NCBI RefSeq assembly: GCF_902498745.1
Contig: NZ_LR701479.1
Location: 2,993,060 to 3,057,059, forward strand
Origin: Erythrobacter sp. EC-HK427
GTDB taxonomy: Bacteria; Pseudomonadota; Alphaproteobacteria; Sphingomonadales; Sphingomonadaceae
DNA: 64,000 nucleotides
Reading direction: 5' to 3'
In this document: one piece after another, positions 43,494-53,700 of the stretch
How positions within the stretch are numbered: the first letter of the stretch is position 1
Layout of the letters: each line of letters opens with the position of its first letter
Made by a program: the position numbers and the translations under genes
Notes under the pieces: generated by a model
What the model was told of the DNA's origin: nothing
Databases searched by the model: none
What the model saw: only the letters and a program-made list of their open reading frames with translations

Positions 43494-46226
43494 TTAGAAG
43501 CGGAAGGTGGCGCCGACCTGGAAGCGGCGGCCATATTCCTGATAGTCGAGCACGAGGAACTCGTTCTCGGCATTGGCCTGCGCCACGAACGGCGCGTTGG
43601 TCAGGTTCGATCCGTTGAGGAAGAGCGACAGGCCATCGAGGGAGCCACCTTCGAAGGTGTAACCGATCTGCGCGTCCACAATCGTTTCCGAACGGGCCAG
43701 ACGGCGCGTCGGCGAACCACCGAAGCCGGTGAAGTCACCCAGGAAGCCGCTGCGATAGCGCACGCTCGTACGTGCATTGAAGCCGCCGAGATCGTAATAC
43801 ACCGTACCGTTGGCGACCCATTCCGAATAGCCCGGGATCACATCGATATCGCCATTGGCGTTCTCGATCCGGGTTTCGGTGTAGCCTGCACCACCGGTGA
43901 AGCCGAAGCCGTCCAGCGCCTCGGTGAAGATGTCGAAGGGCAGCGTAAGCGACACTTCGGCGCCGAAGAAGTCCCCACCACCGGTGTTAACTTCGGAGTC
44001 GAGCGTACCGATCAGCGTTGCCGGGGCCTGGCCCGCAGGCAGCGGGAAGGCGCTGTAATCGAAGACCGTGCGCGAACCGTCGATATAGCTGACGATGTCC
44101 TTGTAGAAGAACTGCGCCGCAACCACGCCCGAACCACCGGCGAAGTAACGCTCGATGTTGAAGTCCATCGCATTGGCACGATACGGACGCAGCAGCGGGT
44201 TGCCGCCACCACCGCTGATGAACGGCGCGAGGCCGGTCGGGCTGTCCTGCACATTGTTGTTGATGCCGTAACCGATGGCCGAACGCAGCGCATCAAGCCG
44301 CGCACGCTGGATCTGGCGCGAGGCCGCAAGACGCACAACCCAGTCGCTGTCGAAACGGAAAGCGAGGTTCATGCTGGGCAGCACGTCCCAATATTCGTCA
44401 CCCAGCGAGATATTGACCTGCTGGCCAGCGGCAAAAGCAATACCGGTCGAGTTCTGATCGGTGCGAATGGCCTGCACGCCGATGTTGCCGGTCAGCACGC
44501 CGTTGGGCAGATCCTGATCGATATCTAGCTGGACATAGCCGGTCAGCAGTTCCTCGCTGATATTGTAGGCCTTGGCCGGAATATCGTTCGAGGTGTTGGG
44601 CGTCAGGATCAGCGTGCCATCTGCAATGAGGTCGCGCGCGTCATAGCTGACAATCGGGCCAAGGCCGAGATAGCCGAGATCGGTCGGTTCGAGCAGGGCG
44701 CTGGTGGGGATCGCAACTTCGGTCACACCGGTGGGCGGCGTGATGAAGAATTCGTCCGGCGTCAGCGTCTTGGTGCGGTCAGTGTAACCGGCACCAACAT
44801 TGATCGCCGAGAAGAAGCCGTCGATTTCACGCGAAATACCAACGCGATACTGGAACAGCTCGTCTTCGACGATGCGGTTGTTGTAATAACCGGCCTGAAC
44901 GCGGCTGCCACCCCAACCCAGCGGGTCGGTCAGGACGATCAGGTTCGGATCGGCATAGTTGAGCGTCGGCGAGAAGCTGGTGCCGTTCTCATTGGAAACG
45001 AAGCCGATAGTATCGGTCGCGCCGACACCGGCATTGTAGCCCGTGCCCGAATAGCTTTCGAGGCTCAGCTCGTTGCGGTCGGTGCGCGAATAACCGAAGT
45101 CTGCAAACGCGCTCCAGCCATTATTGCCTTCCCACGCCAGATTGATGCCGCCCGAATAGAGGTCAGCTTCGCGCTGGAAGATGTCGTTGCGCACCACACC
45201 TTCAACATTGTTGAACGTGCCGGCCGAAGCGAACGAGCCTGTCGGCGTGTCAATGATCGTCGCCGTGGCCGGATTGAAGGTGGTGCCGAAAGCACCGAAG
45301 CCGAGCGGCAGTTCAATGCCGCGCTTGATGCTTTCATCGTTGAAGTTCGAATAGAACCCGTCGACCGTCAGCATCAGCTCAGGCGAAAGCTCCGCCTGGA
45401 ATGTGCCGTTGAAGCCGATACGCTCAAGGCTGGTCGAGGTGACGAAGCTCTTATTGCCGCCGATTACAAACGGACTGGCAGGCGAACCGCCACCGGCATA
45501 ACCCCAGGCGTTGAATTCCTGCAGCTGGTAAGGCTCATTGGTGTAGGCCACAGCCAGCGCGAGGCCGATACGGTCATCGGCGAACTGGTCAACATAAGTG
45601 GCGTTGGCGCGGTAGCCGAATTCGTCCGAACCGGCATTCAGCGCGCCGAGATCGGCATACGAACCGCGAACGCCGACAGCGAGGATCTGCTCCGACACTT
45701 CGAGCGGGCGGATCGTCTGGATATCAATCGTGCCGACAAGGCCCTGCCCGATCATGCTCGCCGAAGGCGATTTGAACACGTTGACGCGGCTGACGACTTC
45801 GGAAGGATATTGGTCAAATTCCACCGCGCGGCTGTCGCTGGTCGAGGTCTGCTCGCGGCCATTCAGCGTGGTCTGCGAGAAGTCGGGGCCGAAACCGCGG
45901 ATCGAGATCACGTTGGCGCGGCCATTGAGGCGCTGCGAGGTGACACCCGGCAGGCGGGCAATCGATTCACCGATCGAAGCGTCGGGCAGACGGCCGATGT
46001 CTTCGGCGGTCACCGATTCAACGATCAGATCGGTGTCGCGCTTTTCGCCGACAGCCGAATCGAGCGCGGCGCGGAAGCCGGTGACGATGATCATCTCGTC
46101 ATCTTCGGGATCGGCCTCAGCCTGGGCGCCGGCATCCTGCGCCATGGCAACACCCGGAAGGGCGAAGGCGGCGATAGCGAAAGCGGTGCTGCTTGCACCA
46201 ATGCGAAGGGTATTGCGGAAATTCAT
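43494..46226 (-). CDS. TonB-dependent outer-membrane receptor (maltodextrin type)
   Basis: 910 residues. A signal peptide ends at VAMAQ, the plug follows with a TonB-box-like IIVTGFRAAL and RLPDASIGESIARLPGVTSQRLNGRANVISIRGFG, and the barrel ends in Phe (QVGATFRF). This matches the Caulobacter-type TonB receptor family seen in sphingomonad glycan loci. It probably imports malto-oligosaccharides, as the surrounding genes act on alpha-glucans. The ATG at 46226 has GGGGAC upstream. A LacI-family gene diverges from it, with operator-like palindromes between them. Confidence 0.93.
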   Translation of the reverse strand: MNFRNTLRIGASSTAFAIAAFALPGVAMAQDAGAQAEADPEDDEMIIVTGFRAALDSAVGEKRDTDLIVESVTAEDIGRLPDASIGESIARLPGVTSQRLNGRANVISIRGFGPDFSQTTLNGREQTSTSDSRAVEFDQYPSEVVSRVNVFKSPSASMIGQGLVGTIDIQTIRPLEVSEQILAVGVRGSYADLGALNAGSDEFGYRANATYVDQFADDRIGLALAVAYTNEPYQLQEFNAWGYAGGGSPASPFVIGGNKSFVTSTSLERIGFNGTFQAELSPELMLTVDGFYSNFNDESIKRGIELPLGFGAFGTTFNPATATIIDTPTGSFASAGTFNNVEGVVRNDIFQREADLYSGGINLAWEGNNGWSAFADFGYSRTDRNELSLESYSGTGYNAGVGATDTIGFVSNENGTSFSPTLNYADPNLIVLTDPLGWGGSRVQAGYYNNRIVEDELFQYRVGISREIDGFFSAINVGAGYTDRTKTLTPDEFFITPPTGVTEVAIPTSALLEPTDLGYLGLGPIVSYDARDLIADGTLILTPNTSNDIPAKAYNISEELLTGYVQLDIDQDLPNGVLTGNIGVQAIRTDQNSTGIAFAAGQQVNISLGDEYWDVLPSMNLAFRFDSDWVVRLAASRQIQRARLDALRSAIGYGINNNVQDSPTGLAPFISGGGGNPLLRPYRANAMDFNIERYFAGGSGVVAAQFFYKDIVSYIDGSRTVFDYSAFPLPAGQAPATLIGTLDSEVNTGGGDFFGAEVSLTLPFDIFTEALDGFGFTGGAGYTETRIENANGDIDVIPGYSEWVANGTVYYDLGGFNARTSVRYRSGFLGDFTGFGGSPTRRLARSETIVDAQIGYTFEGGSLDGLSLFLNGSNLTNAPFVAQANAENEFLVLDYQEYGRRFQVGATFRF

Positions 46227-46368
46227 ATCAGTCCCCGATCAAGCGCCGGCAAACCGATAAATCGGCCCTTTCCGGCATAGTCCTCGTCCAAAACACGCAC
46301 GGTCGAAAACGGAGTCCCGCCGTGCTTGTGATGCCCGTATCTGTTGTGCGGGGCGCTTGCGGAAGATA

Positions 46369-46380
46369 GCATACGTATAC
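46369..46380. promoter_or_regulatory. Candidate LacI-family operator upstream of the TonB receptor
   Basis: GCATACGTATAC contains the perfect palindrome ATACGTAT with a central CG, the usual centre for LacI-family binding. The complement of 46369-46381 reads CGTATACGTATGC, which matches 12 of 13 bases of a site before the sugar transporter gene. It lies about 145 bases upstream of the receptor ATG, in the divergent gap. That gap (46227-46571) holds no protein gene. Confidence 0.6.
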
Positions 46381-46421
46381 GCAATCCATGCGGGTCGGCG
46401 GATAGTGGCTCGATTGTCACA

Positions 46422-46431
46422 TTTTGCAAAA
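46422..46431. promoter_or_regulatory. Palindrome TTTTGCAAAA in the divergent gap
   Basis: A perfect 10-base palindrome sits upstream of the LacI gene. Its core TTTGCAAA recurs at 46493-46504, with centres 72 bases apart, about seven helical turns. Paired sites at this spacing suit looping or cooperative binding, perhaps by the regulator itself. Confidence 0.4.
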
Positions 46432-46492
46432 CCGTGCTGCATCGCAGCATTTCTGCCGTTTTTGCGCGTTTTCCCGCCCCGCCCTACGGGCG

Positions 46493-46504
46493 TATTTGCA
46501 AATA
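46493..46504. promoter_or_regulatory. Palindrome TATTTGCAAATA before the LacI gene
   Basis: A perfect 12-base palindrome about 70 bases upstream of the LacI start, sharing TTTGCAAA with 46422-46431. It could be an autoregulatory operator or a site for another regulator. No experimental link is known to me. Confidence 0.4.
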
Positions 46505-46571
46505 TGTCGCAGGCAGCCTAGGCTCGCCCTCGCGTGGGGTGAATTGGGAGAAGTCACCCGCAGGAGGTTCC

Positions 46572-47657
46572 ATGGGCCGTCCGCCTACCGGTCGTCCGAC
46601 CAGTTTTGATATCGCCTATGCGGCGGGGGTGTCGCAGCCGACCGTCAGCCGTGCGCTGCGCGGGGACAAATCGGTGAGCGAGGCGACGCGCGAGAAGATC
46701 AAGGCGATTGCCCGCGATCTCAATTACACGGTCGACAAGAACGCCTCCTCGCTACGCTCGCAACGGTCGAACACGATTGCCCTGCTGTTCTTCGAAGACC
46801 CGACACCCGACGAAAGCATGATCAATCCGTTCTTCCTCGCCATGCTCGGCTCGATCACCCGCGCCTGCGCCAATCGCGGGCTGGATCTGCTGATTTCCTT
46901 CCAGCGGATGGAGGATGACTGGCACATGCAATATCAGGACAGCCACCGCGCGGACGGGCTGATCCTGCTCGGATACGGCGATTTCACGCTCTACAAACAG
47001 CGGCTGGAGCAGCTGGAGGAACAGGGCACGCATTTCGCCCGCTGGGGCTCGGTTTCGAGCGACCTCAACGGCACCACCGTGGGATCGGACAATTTCGGCG
47101 CGGGCAAGCTGGCGGGCGAGCATCTGATTGCGCGGGGCCGCAAGCGGATTGCCTTCCTCGGCCATGCGGACGAGCATTATCCCGAATTCGAAAGCCGTTA
47201 TCAGGGGCTTTACGCCGCCATGCTGCAAGCAGGGCTGGAGCCCGACCCCGATCTGCAATTCGATGCGATCACCACCGAAGAGGCAGGCTATGCCGCCGCG
47301 CGGCTGCTTATGGATAGCGGCGCGGATTTCGATGCAATTTTTGCCGCCAGCGATCTCATCGCCATCGGCGCCTTGCGCGCGCTGGCCGAAGCCGGGCGCA
47401 GCGTGCCGGGCGATGTGGCGGTGATCGGATTTGACGATATCCCTGCCGCCAGCCTCACCAACCCGCCGCTCACCACCGTGATGCAGGACATCAAGGGCGC
47501 GGGCGAGCGACTGGTTGAAACGCTGATCGCGCAGCTTGAAGGCCGCGAAAAGCCCGATAACCGCCTGCCCGCCCGCCTGATCGAGCGCGCCAGCACCGCA
47601 CACCTCGCGCCCGCAGCCCCCGCCGCACCCCGCGCGCCCGCGCCGCACGCTATCTGA
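46572..47657 (+). CDS. LacI-family transcriptional regulator of the glucan locus
   Basis: 361 residues. The N-terminal helix-turn-helix (TSFDIAYAAGVSQPTVSRALRGDKSVSEATREKI, about residues 10-43) and hinge are followed by a periplasmic-binding-protein-like sensor domain with LISFQRMEDDWHMQYQ, HADEHYPEFESRYQGL and AVIGFDDIPAASLTNPPLTTVMQD. The start is fixed by AGGAGG just before the ATG at 46572. It ends in an Ala/Pro-rich tail. By position it controls the receptor/operon arm and the transporter arm in response to a malto-oligosaccharide; the ligand is inferred. Confidence 0.93.
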   Translation: MGRPPTGRPTSFDIAYAAGVSQPTVSRALRGDKSVSEATREKIKAIARDLNYTVDKNASSLRSQRSNTIALLFFEDPTPDESMINPFFLAMLGSITRACANRGLDLLISFQRMEDDWHMQYQDSHRADGLILLGYGDFTLYKQRLEQLEEQGTHFARWGSVSSDLNGTTVGSDNFGAGKLAGEHLIARGRKRIAFLGHADEHYPEFESRYQGLYAAMLQAGLEPDPDLQFDAITTEEAGYAAARLLMDSGADFDAIFAASDLIAIGALRALAEAGRSVPGDVAVIGFDDIPAASLTNPPLTTVMQDIKGAGERLVETLIAQLEGREKPDNRLPARLIERASTAHLAPAAPAAPRAPAPHAI

Positions 47658-47676
47658 GAGCGCAATCGCTCCGGAC

Positions 47677-47688
47677 GTATTCGTATGC
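47677..47688. promoter_or_regulatory. Candidate LacI-family operator upstream of the transporter gene
   Basis: CGTATTCGTATGC at 47676-47688 matches 12 of 13 bases of the inverted site before the TonB receptor. Both fit a GCATACGTATGC consensus with a central CG. It lies about 100 bases before the transporter ATG in a 128-base gap. Confidence 0.55.
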
Positions 47689-47785
47689 ATGTTGTCGGCA
47701 CCGGATAAACGTGCCAGCCCTGTTGCCCTAAGCGAGACAGCGCAAAGACTGTCCGCACCAGAATTGACGGGTAGAGGGACATTTC

Positions 47786-49330
47786 ATGGCAATAGTCGGG
47801 GGCACTGCGCCCGTAACAACGTCCGCGCGCAAGCCGCATATGGGCTGGGGCAGCCTCGCCAATATGAGCTTCGGCTTCTTCGGCATCCAGATCGGTTTCG
47901 TGCTGCAAAACGGCAATATGAGCCGCATCTTCCAAACGCTGGGCGCGAGCATGGAAGAGCTTCCCGCCTTGTGGGTGGCCGCGCCGCTGACCGGGCTGAT
48001 CGTGCAGCCGATAGTCGGCCACCTGTCAGACAAGACCTGGAACAGCTTTGGCCGCCGCCGCCCCTATTTCGTCACCGGCGCACTGCTGGCCGCGATTGCC
48101 CTGTTTCTGATGCCGCTCGCGCCGACCTTTGCCGCGCCGCTGATCTTTGCCGCAACGCTGCTGTGGATCCTTGATGCCAGCCTGAATATCTCGATGGAGC
48201 CGTTTCGCGCTTTCGTGGGCGATATGCTCGACAAATCGCAGCACGCCACCGGTTATGCGGTGCAGACCGCCTTTATCGGCGCGGGCGCGGTGGCAGCAGC
48301 GATTTTCCCGTGGTTGCTCGACCAGTTCGGCGTCAGCAATGTCGCGCCTGACGGGCAGATCCCCGACACCGTGCGCTGGAGCTTCTGGGCTGGCGGCATC
48401 GCCTTGTTCAGCGCGATCATGTGGACGGTGTTCACCACCAAGGAATATTCGCCCGAACAGATGGCGGCGTTCGAAGCCGAACGCGACGTCGAACTGGGCG
48501 AAACGGTCAGCGCGCTGGCCGCCAAAAGCTACACCACGCCGCTGATCTGGATTGTGGCGGGCGCTGCCGTGGCGTTGTCGGTCAACCCGCTGGGATTGCA
48601 GAAGGAAATCTATCTGCTCGGCGGGCTGCTGGCGACCTATGGCGTGCTCTCCGCCATCGGCATTTCGATGGCGAAGCAAGGCAAATCGGCGAATATGCTG
48701 GCCAGCATCGTGGGCGACTTTTCGGGTATGCCCGACACGATGAAGCGGCTCGCCGTCGTGCAATTTTTCAGCTGGTCGGCGCTCTTCATCATGTGGATCT
48801 ATTCCGGCCCCATCGTCTCGCAATATTTCTTCGGCAGCGCCGATCCGACCACGGCCGCCTATAATGAAGGCGCGAACTGGTGGAACCTGATCTACACCGT
48901 GCAGAACGGCGTAGCCGCGGTCGCCGCGCTGCTTGTCCTGCCCGCGCTTGCCCGCAAGATCGGCAAGGCGCGCACACATATGACCTGCCTGCTGCTCGGC
49001 GCACTGGGTTTCCTCGGCTATTTCGTGCTGCGCGACCCGAACCTGCTGATCATTTGCGAAGTGCTGAAAGGCATCGCCTGGGCCAGCATTCTCGCCATGC
49101 CCTACGCTATTCTGGCAAGCAGCCTGCCGCAGAAAAAGCTCGGCATTTATATGGGCCTGTTCAACGTCTTTATCGTGATCCCGCAACTGCTGGTCGCGAC
49201 TGTTATGGGCAGCGTCATGCTCGCCTTCTTCCCCGGTGAGCCGGTCTGGACGATGCTGTTCGCCGCCGCCAGCTGGACAATTGCCGCCTTCGCCATGCTG
49301 CGCGTGCGCGTGCCCGGCAAAACCGCTTAA
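47786..49330 (+). CDS. MFS sugar transporter (maltose/sucrose, SLC45-like)
   Basis: 514 residues with about 12 hydrophobic helices. The N-terminal half holds GFFGIQIGFVLQNGNMSRIFQTLGA, LWVAAPLTGLIVQPIVGHLSDKTWNSFGRRRPYF (the R-x-G-R-R-R/P loop) and ILDASLNISMEPFRAFVGD, which are features of the glycoside-pentoside-hexuronide and SLC45-like sugar carriers found in Caulobacter and sphingomonad maltose loci. It should carry malto-oligosaccharides or maltose across the inner membrane. The GH13 gene follows after 11 bases. Confidence 0.9.
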   Translation: MAIVGGTAPVTTSARKPHMGWGSLANMSFGFFGIQIGFVLQNGNMSRIFQTLGASMEELPALWVAAPLTGLIVQPIVGHLSDKTWNSFGRRRPYFVTGALLAAIALFLMPLAPTFAAPLIFAATLLWILDASLNISMEPFRAFVGDMLDKSQHATGYAVQTAFIGAGAVAAAIFPWLLDQFGVSNVAPDGQIPDTVRWSFWAGGIALFSAIMWTVFTTKEYSPEQMAAFEAERDVELGETVSALAAKSYTTPLIWIVAGAAVALSVNPLGLQKEIYLLGGLLATYGVLSAIGISMAKQGKSANMLASIVGDFSGMPDTMKRLAVVQFFSWSALFIMWIYSGPIVSQYFFGSADPTTAAYNEGANWWNLIYTVQNGVAAVAALLVLPALARKIGKARTHMTCLLLGALGFLGYFVLRDPNLLIICEVLKGIAWASILAMPYAILASSLPQKKLGIYMGLFNVFIVIPQLLVATVMGSVMLAFFPGEPVWTMLFAAASWTIAAFAMLRVRVPGKTA

Positions 49331-49341
49331 GGAGAAAATCC

Positions 49342-50778
49342 ATGCGTAAACTGCTTGCCACCGCCGCCGCCACTGCGCTTATCGCAGGCGGCTCCTATGC
49401 CATGACCAGCAGCCCGGAAGAGCCCGCCCTTGATCCCGCCGTTGCCGAGGCAGCCGCGAACGATCCGTGGACGCCGCGCCCCTATGTGCAGATCGAGAAT
49501 CCGGAGTGGAGCCGCGATGCGGTGCTCTACCAGATCAACACCCGCCACTTCACCGAAGAAGGCACTTTTGCCGCGGCGGAAGAGCAATTGCCGCGCCTGC
49601 GTGAAATGGGCGTCGATATCCTTTGGCTGATGCCGATCCACCCGATTGGCGTGGAGAACCGCAAGGGCACGCTCGGTAGCCCCTATTCGGTGCAGGACTA
49701 TTACGCGGTGAACCCGGAATTCGGCACCGAGGAGGATTTCCGTAGCTTCGTTGACGCCGCACATGAACAAGGCTTCCGCGTCATCCTCGATCTGGTCGCC
49801 AATCACACCGCGTGGGACAACGAACTCGCGACCGAACATCCCGACTGGTACGAAAAGACCTGGGACGGCGATTTCCGCCCGACCCCGTGGTGGGACTGGT
49901 CGGATATTATCGATCTCGACTGGTCACAGCCCGGCGTGCGCGAACACGTCGGCGGGGCGATGGAATACTGGGTGCGCGAATTCGGCGTCGACGGTTACCG
50001 CGCCGATGTGGCGGGCTATGTCCCCATCGATTTCTGGGAAGTGATGCGCGCGCGGCTCGACGCCATTCGTCCGGTCTTCATGCTCGGCGAAGTGCAGCAG
50101 GTGACACACCACCGCGCCGCGTTTGACGCGACCTATGGCTGGGACTGGCACGTCGCCTCAAAGCGCATTGCGGCAGGCGACGCCAATGCCACCGGCTTCT
50201 TCGGATATTACGCCGAGAACGAGAGTCTGTATCCGCGTGAGGCCATGCGGCTGACCTATATCGAAAACCACGACAGCAATGCGTGGGAAGGCACGATGTA
50301 CGAGAACTATGGTGACGCGCTGGAGGCGATGACCGCTTTGAGCTTCACCGGCGAAGGGCTGGCGCTCATTCACAATGGTCAGGAAGCGTGCAACGCCAAG
50401 CGGCTCGAATTTTTCGAGCGTGACCCGATTGACTGGAGCCAGGGCGAGGACTGCGCCTATGGCCAGCTGCTCACCGATCTGATCGCTTTCCGCACCGCCA
50501 ATCCGGCTCTGCACAATGGCCGCTGGGGCGCGCGCATGGCGCAGGTGGTCAACTCCGCGCCCGAACAGCTGTTCGCCTGGGTGCGCGAGCAGGAGGGGAA
50601 TAAAGTCGTCGGCCTGTTCAATTTCTCCGCGCAACCGGTGGAAGCGACTTTGTCCGACGGGCTGGCAGCCGGAAGCTACACCGAATTCCGCACCGGCGAG
50701 GCGGTGACACTGGCGGCGGGAGATACGATCACCCTGCCCGCCTGGGGCTTCCGCCTGCTTTCCAGCGGCGGTCAGTAA
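49342..50778 (+). CDS. Exported GH13 alpha-amylase-family enzyme
   Basis: 478 residues. A signal-like N-terminus (ATAAATALIAGGSYAM) is followed by the barrel with SRDAVLYQINTRHFTEEGTF, ILDLVANHTAWDN, nucleophile Asp in DGYRADVAGY, Glu in FMLGEVQQ and Asp in IENHDSN. The C-terminal beta domain is short. Related enzymes degrade malto-oligosaccharides in the periplasm. The ATG at 49342 has AAGGAGAAAA upstream. Its end overlaps the 3' end of the RND pump gene by seven bases. Confidence 0.9.
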   Translation: MRKLLATAAATALIAGGSYAMTSSPEEPALDPAVAEAAANDPWTPRPYVQIENPEWSRDAVLYQINTRHFTEEGTFAAAEEQLPRLREMGVDILWLMPIHPIGVENRKGTLGSPYSVQDYYAVNPEFGTEEDFRSFVDAAHEQGFRVILDLVANHTAWDNELATEHPDWYEKTWDGDFRPTPWWDWSDIIDLDWSQPGVREHVGGAMEYWVREFGVDGYRADVAGYVPIDFWEVMRARLDAIRPVFMLGEVQQVTHHRAAFDATYGWDWHVASKRIAAGDANATGFFGYYAENESLYPREAMRLTYIENHDSNAWEGTMYENYGDALEAMTALSFTGEGLALIHNGQEACNAKRLEFFERDPIDWSQGEDCAYGQLLTDLIAFRTANPALHNGRWGARMAQVVNSAPEQLFAWVREQEGNKVVGLFNFSAQPVEATLSDGLAAGSYTEFRTGEAVTLAAGDTITLPAWGFRLLSSGGQ

Positions 50779-53700
50779 GTCAGCGCAAGGTCGGGAAAGG
50801 GGTCTTCGCGCCCCATCCACCCGGCCACGCGCTTCTTCGCCCGCATATGGATGATGGCGAGGCTGGGGATCACCAGCATCAGCAGCGCCGTGCCGAACAG
50901 CACGCCGAAGCCGAGGCTGGCGGACATCGGGATAAGGAACTGCGCCTGCACGCTCGTTTCAAACGTGATCGGCGCGACGCCGAGGAAGGTCGTGATCGCG
51001 GTCAGCATGATCGGGCGGAAGCGGGTCTTTGCCGCATCGACCATCGCCTCTTCGGGCGGCATTCCGCGCTCGATATTCTCGTTGAGGAAGTCTATCAGAA
51101 CCAGCGAGCCGTTGATGATAACGCCTGACAGCGCCACAATCCCGAACATCGATAGGATTCCCAGCGGAATGCCCAGCAACAGATGCCCGATCAGCGCGCC
51201 GAGCAGGCCAAAGGGGATCGCCGCCATAATCACGAGCGGCTGGGTATAGGATTTGAACGGGATCGCCAGCAGCGCATAGATCACGATCAGCGCTATGCCA
51301 AAGGCCGCTCCAAGATCACCGAAGCTCTCCTGCTGCTCTTCCTGCTCGCCGCCAATCGAATAGCGCATTCCCGGATAATCGGCGAGGATTGGCGGAAGGA
51401 TCGTTTCCTCCAGCACCAAGCTGGCTTCCTGGCTGGTGATGACATCATCATCGACATCGCCGGTAATCGTCACGATCCGCCGCCCTTCCTCGCGGCGGAT
51501 GACCGAAGGCGCTTCGGTAAAGCTGGCATCGGCAATCGCCCCTACCGAGGTAAAGCCACCGGGCACGCGGACGCGGAAGCGTTCGATATCGGCGATGGAA
51601 TCGCGCTCGCTCTCGGGCAGGCGGATATAGACGCGCACATCCTCGCGCCCGCGCTGCACACGCACTGCTTCGGCCCCGAAGAAGGCTGCGCGCACCTGCG
51701 CCGCCACATCCTGTAGGGTTACGCCCAACGTGCGGGCTTCGGGCTTCAGCCGCAGCTCAATCTCGCGCATCCCGCCTTCTTGGTCGCTTTCGACCGCGAA
51801 CACGCCCGCAATCGTCTGCAAATCGCCAACAATGCGATCACTCGCTTCTTGCAGCACAGCATTGTCCGGATGTGAAATGTGCACATTCACCGGATCACCG
51901 ACATTGAGCAGCGAAGATTCGATGGTGAGCGAACGCGCTTCGGGCACTTCGCCCAGCTCCTCGCGCCACGCCTCTTCCAGCTCGGCCGCGGACAGGTCGC
52001 GCTCGGTGGAAGTAACCAAGCCAAGTTCGACATCCGCCAGCGCCGGGCTGAAGGTCGAGCGCAAGCCGTCCGGCCCGCCCTGCTGCTGTTGCAGGCCAAC
52101 CGAGGTGAAAATGCCTTCGAGGAACGGCGCCTCGCTCGGCTCGCCATCGTGGAAACGCGCCAGCGCGCGGTCGCCCGCTGCCTCGATCCGTTCGACCACT
52201 TCCGCCGTGCGTTCGATGGTCGTGCCCGCAGGCATTTCCAGCCGCGCGGTCACACGGTCGGCTTCGATATCGGGGAAGAAGGATGCCTTGATGATCCCTG
52301 CCGGTATCATCGCGAAAAAGACAATCAGCAGCGCCACCGCGCCGGACATGACAAGAAACGGCATCTTCACGCTGAACCGCAGCGCGCGGTCGAGCGGGCC
52401 GTTGACGAAGGCCTTCAGCCGCACGTCGACCGCATTCTGTACCCGTTCGAAAAAGCGCGTGACGGCGTTCTTCGCTTGCGTCCCGGCGGCGGGCAGATCG
52501 GACAGGTGGTTGGGCAACACCAGCAGTGCCTCGACCAATGAAAGCGACAAAACCGCAACGACCACAAGCGGAATATCGGCAAGGATTTTACCGATCGTGC
52601 CGCCCACGGCCCATAGCGGCGCGAAAGCGGTGATCGTGGTCAGCACCGCGAAAATGACCGGCAATTGCACACGCTGCGACCCGGCAATCGCCGCACCGAG
52701 CCCGCTTCGCCCGCGTTCACGTTCGGCATAGACGTTTTCACCCACCACCACCGCGTCGTCCACCACCAGGCCCAGTGCCAGAATGAAGCCGAACAGCGAA
52801 AACATGTTGATGCTCGATCCGGCCAATTGGAGGATCGCAATCGCCCCGATAAAGGTCGCGCCAATGCCCACCGCCGACCAGAAGGCGAGCCGCAAATCGA
52901 GGAACAGGGTGAGCGCGGTCAGCACCAGAATGAGGCCGATGATCGCATTGTCGATCAGCAAAGAAAGCCGGTCCTCCAGCAGCAGCGACTGGTCATCCCA
53001 GATGGCGTAGGACAGGCCTTCGGGCAGATCATGCTCTTCCGCCAGCAGCGTTTTCACCGCGTCGGCCACGTCCAGCACCCGCTCGTCACTGGTGCGATAA
53101 ACATCGACAAAGGCCATCGGCGCATCGTTGAAGGTGGTGACAACGTCCGAATCCTCGAACGCGTCGTTCACCGTGGCCACATCGCCCAACCGCAAGATCG
53201 CACCGTCGCCTGCGCTCAACAGCACGATGTCTTCAAAATCCTGCTGGTTGTAATTCTGCCCGACTGTGCGAACGCGCACTTCTTCCTGCGCCGTGTCAAT
53301 CGAACCTGCCGGACTGTCGAGGCTGCTCGCGCCGACAATCCGCGCCACATCGGTTAGCGACAGGTTCAGCGCGCGCAGTTGGTCCTGCGGAATGTCGGCG
53401 ATGACCTGATAATCGCGCACGGCGCTGGTTTCGACATAGCTGACCTCGTCCAGTCCCGCGATGGCGTCTTCCAGCGCATAGGCGCTTTCTTTCAGCGAGC
53501 GTTCGGAGACATCGCCGTAAAGCGCGATGCGCATGACGATCTGCCGCGTGGTCAGTTCGCGGACATTGGGCTCTTCGGCTTCGACCGGAAAGGTCTGGAT
53601 CTGGTCGACTTCGGACTTCACCTCGTCCAGCGCGTCGGACATATCGGTGCCCAGTTGCAGCTCGACATTGACCGTGCCGCGGCCTTCCTGCGCGGTGGAA

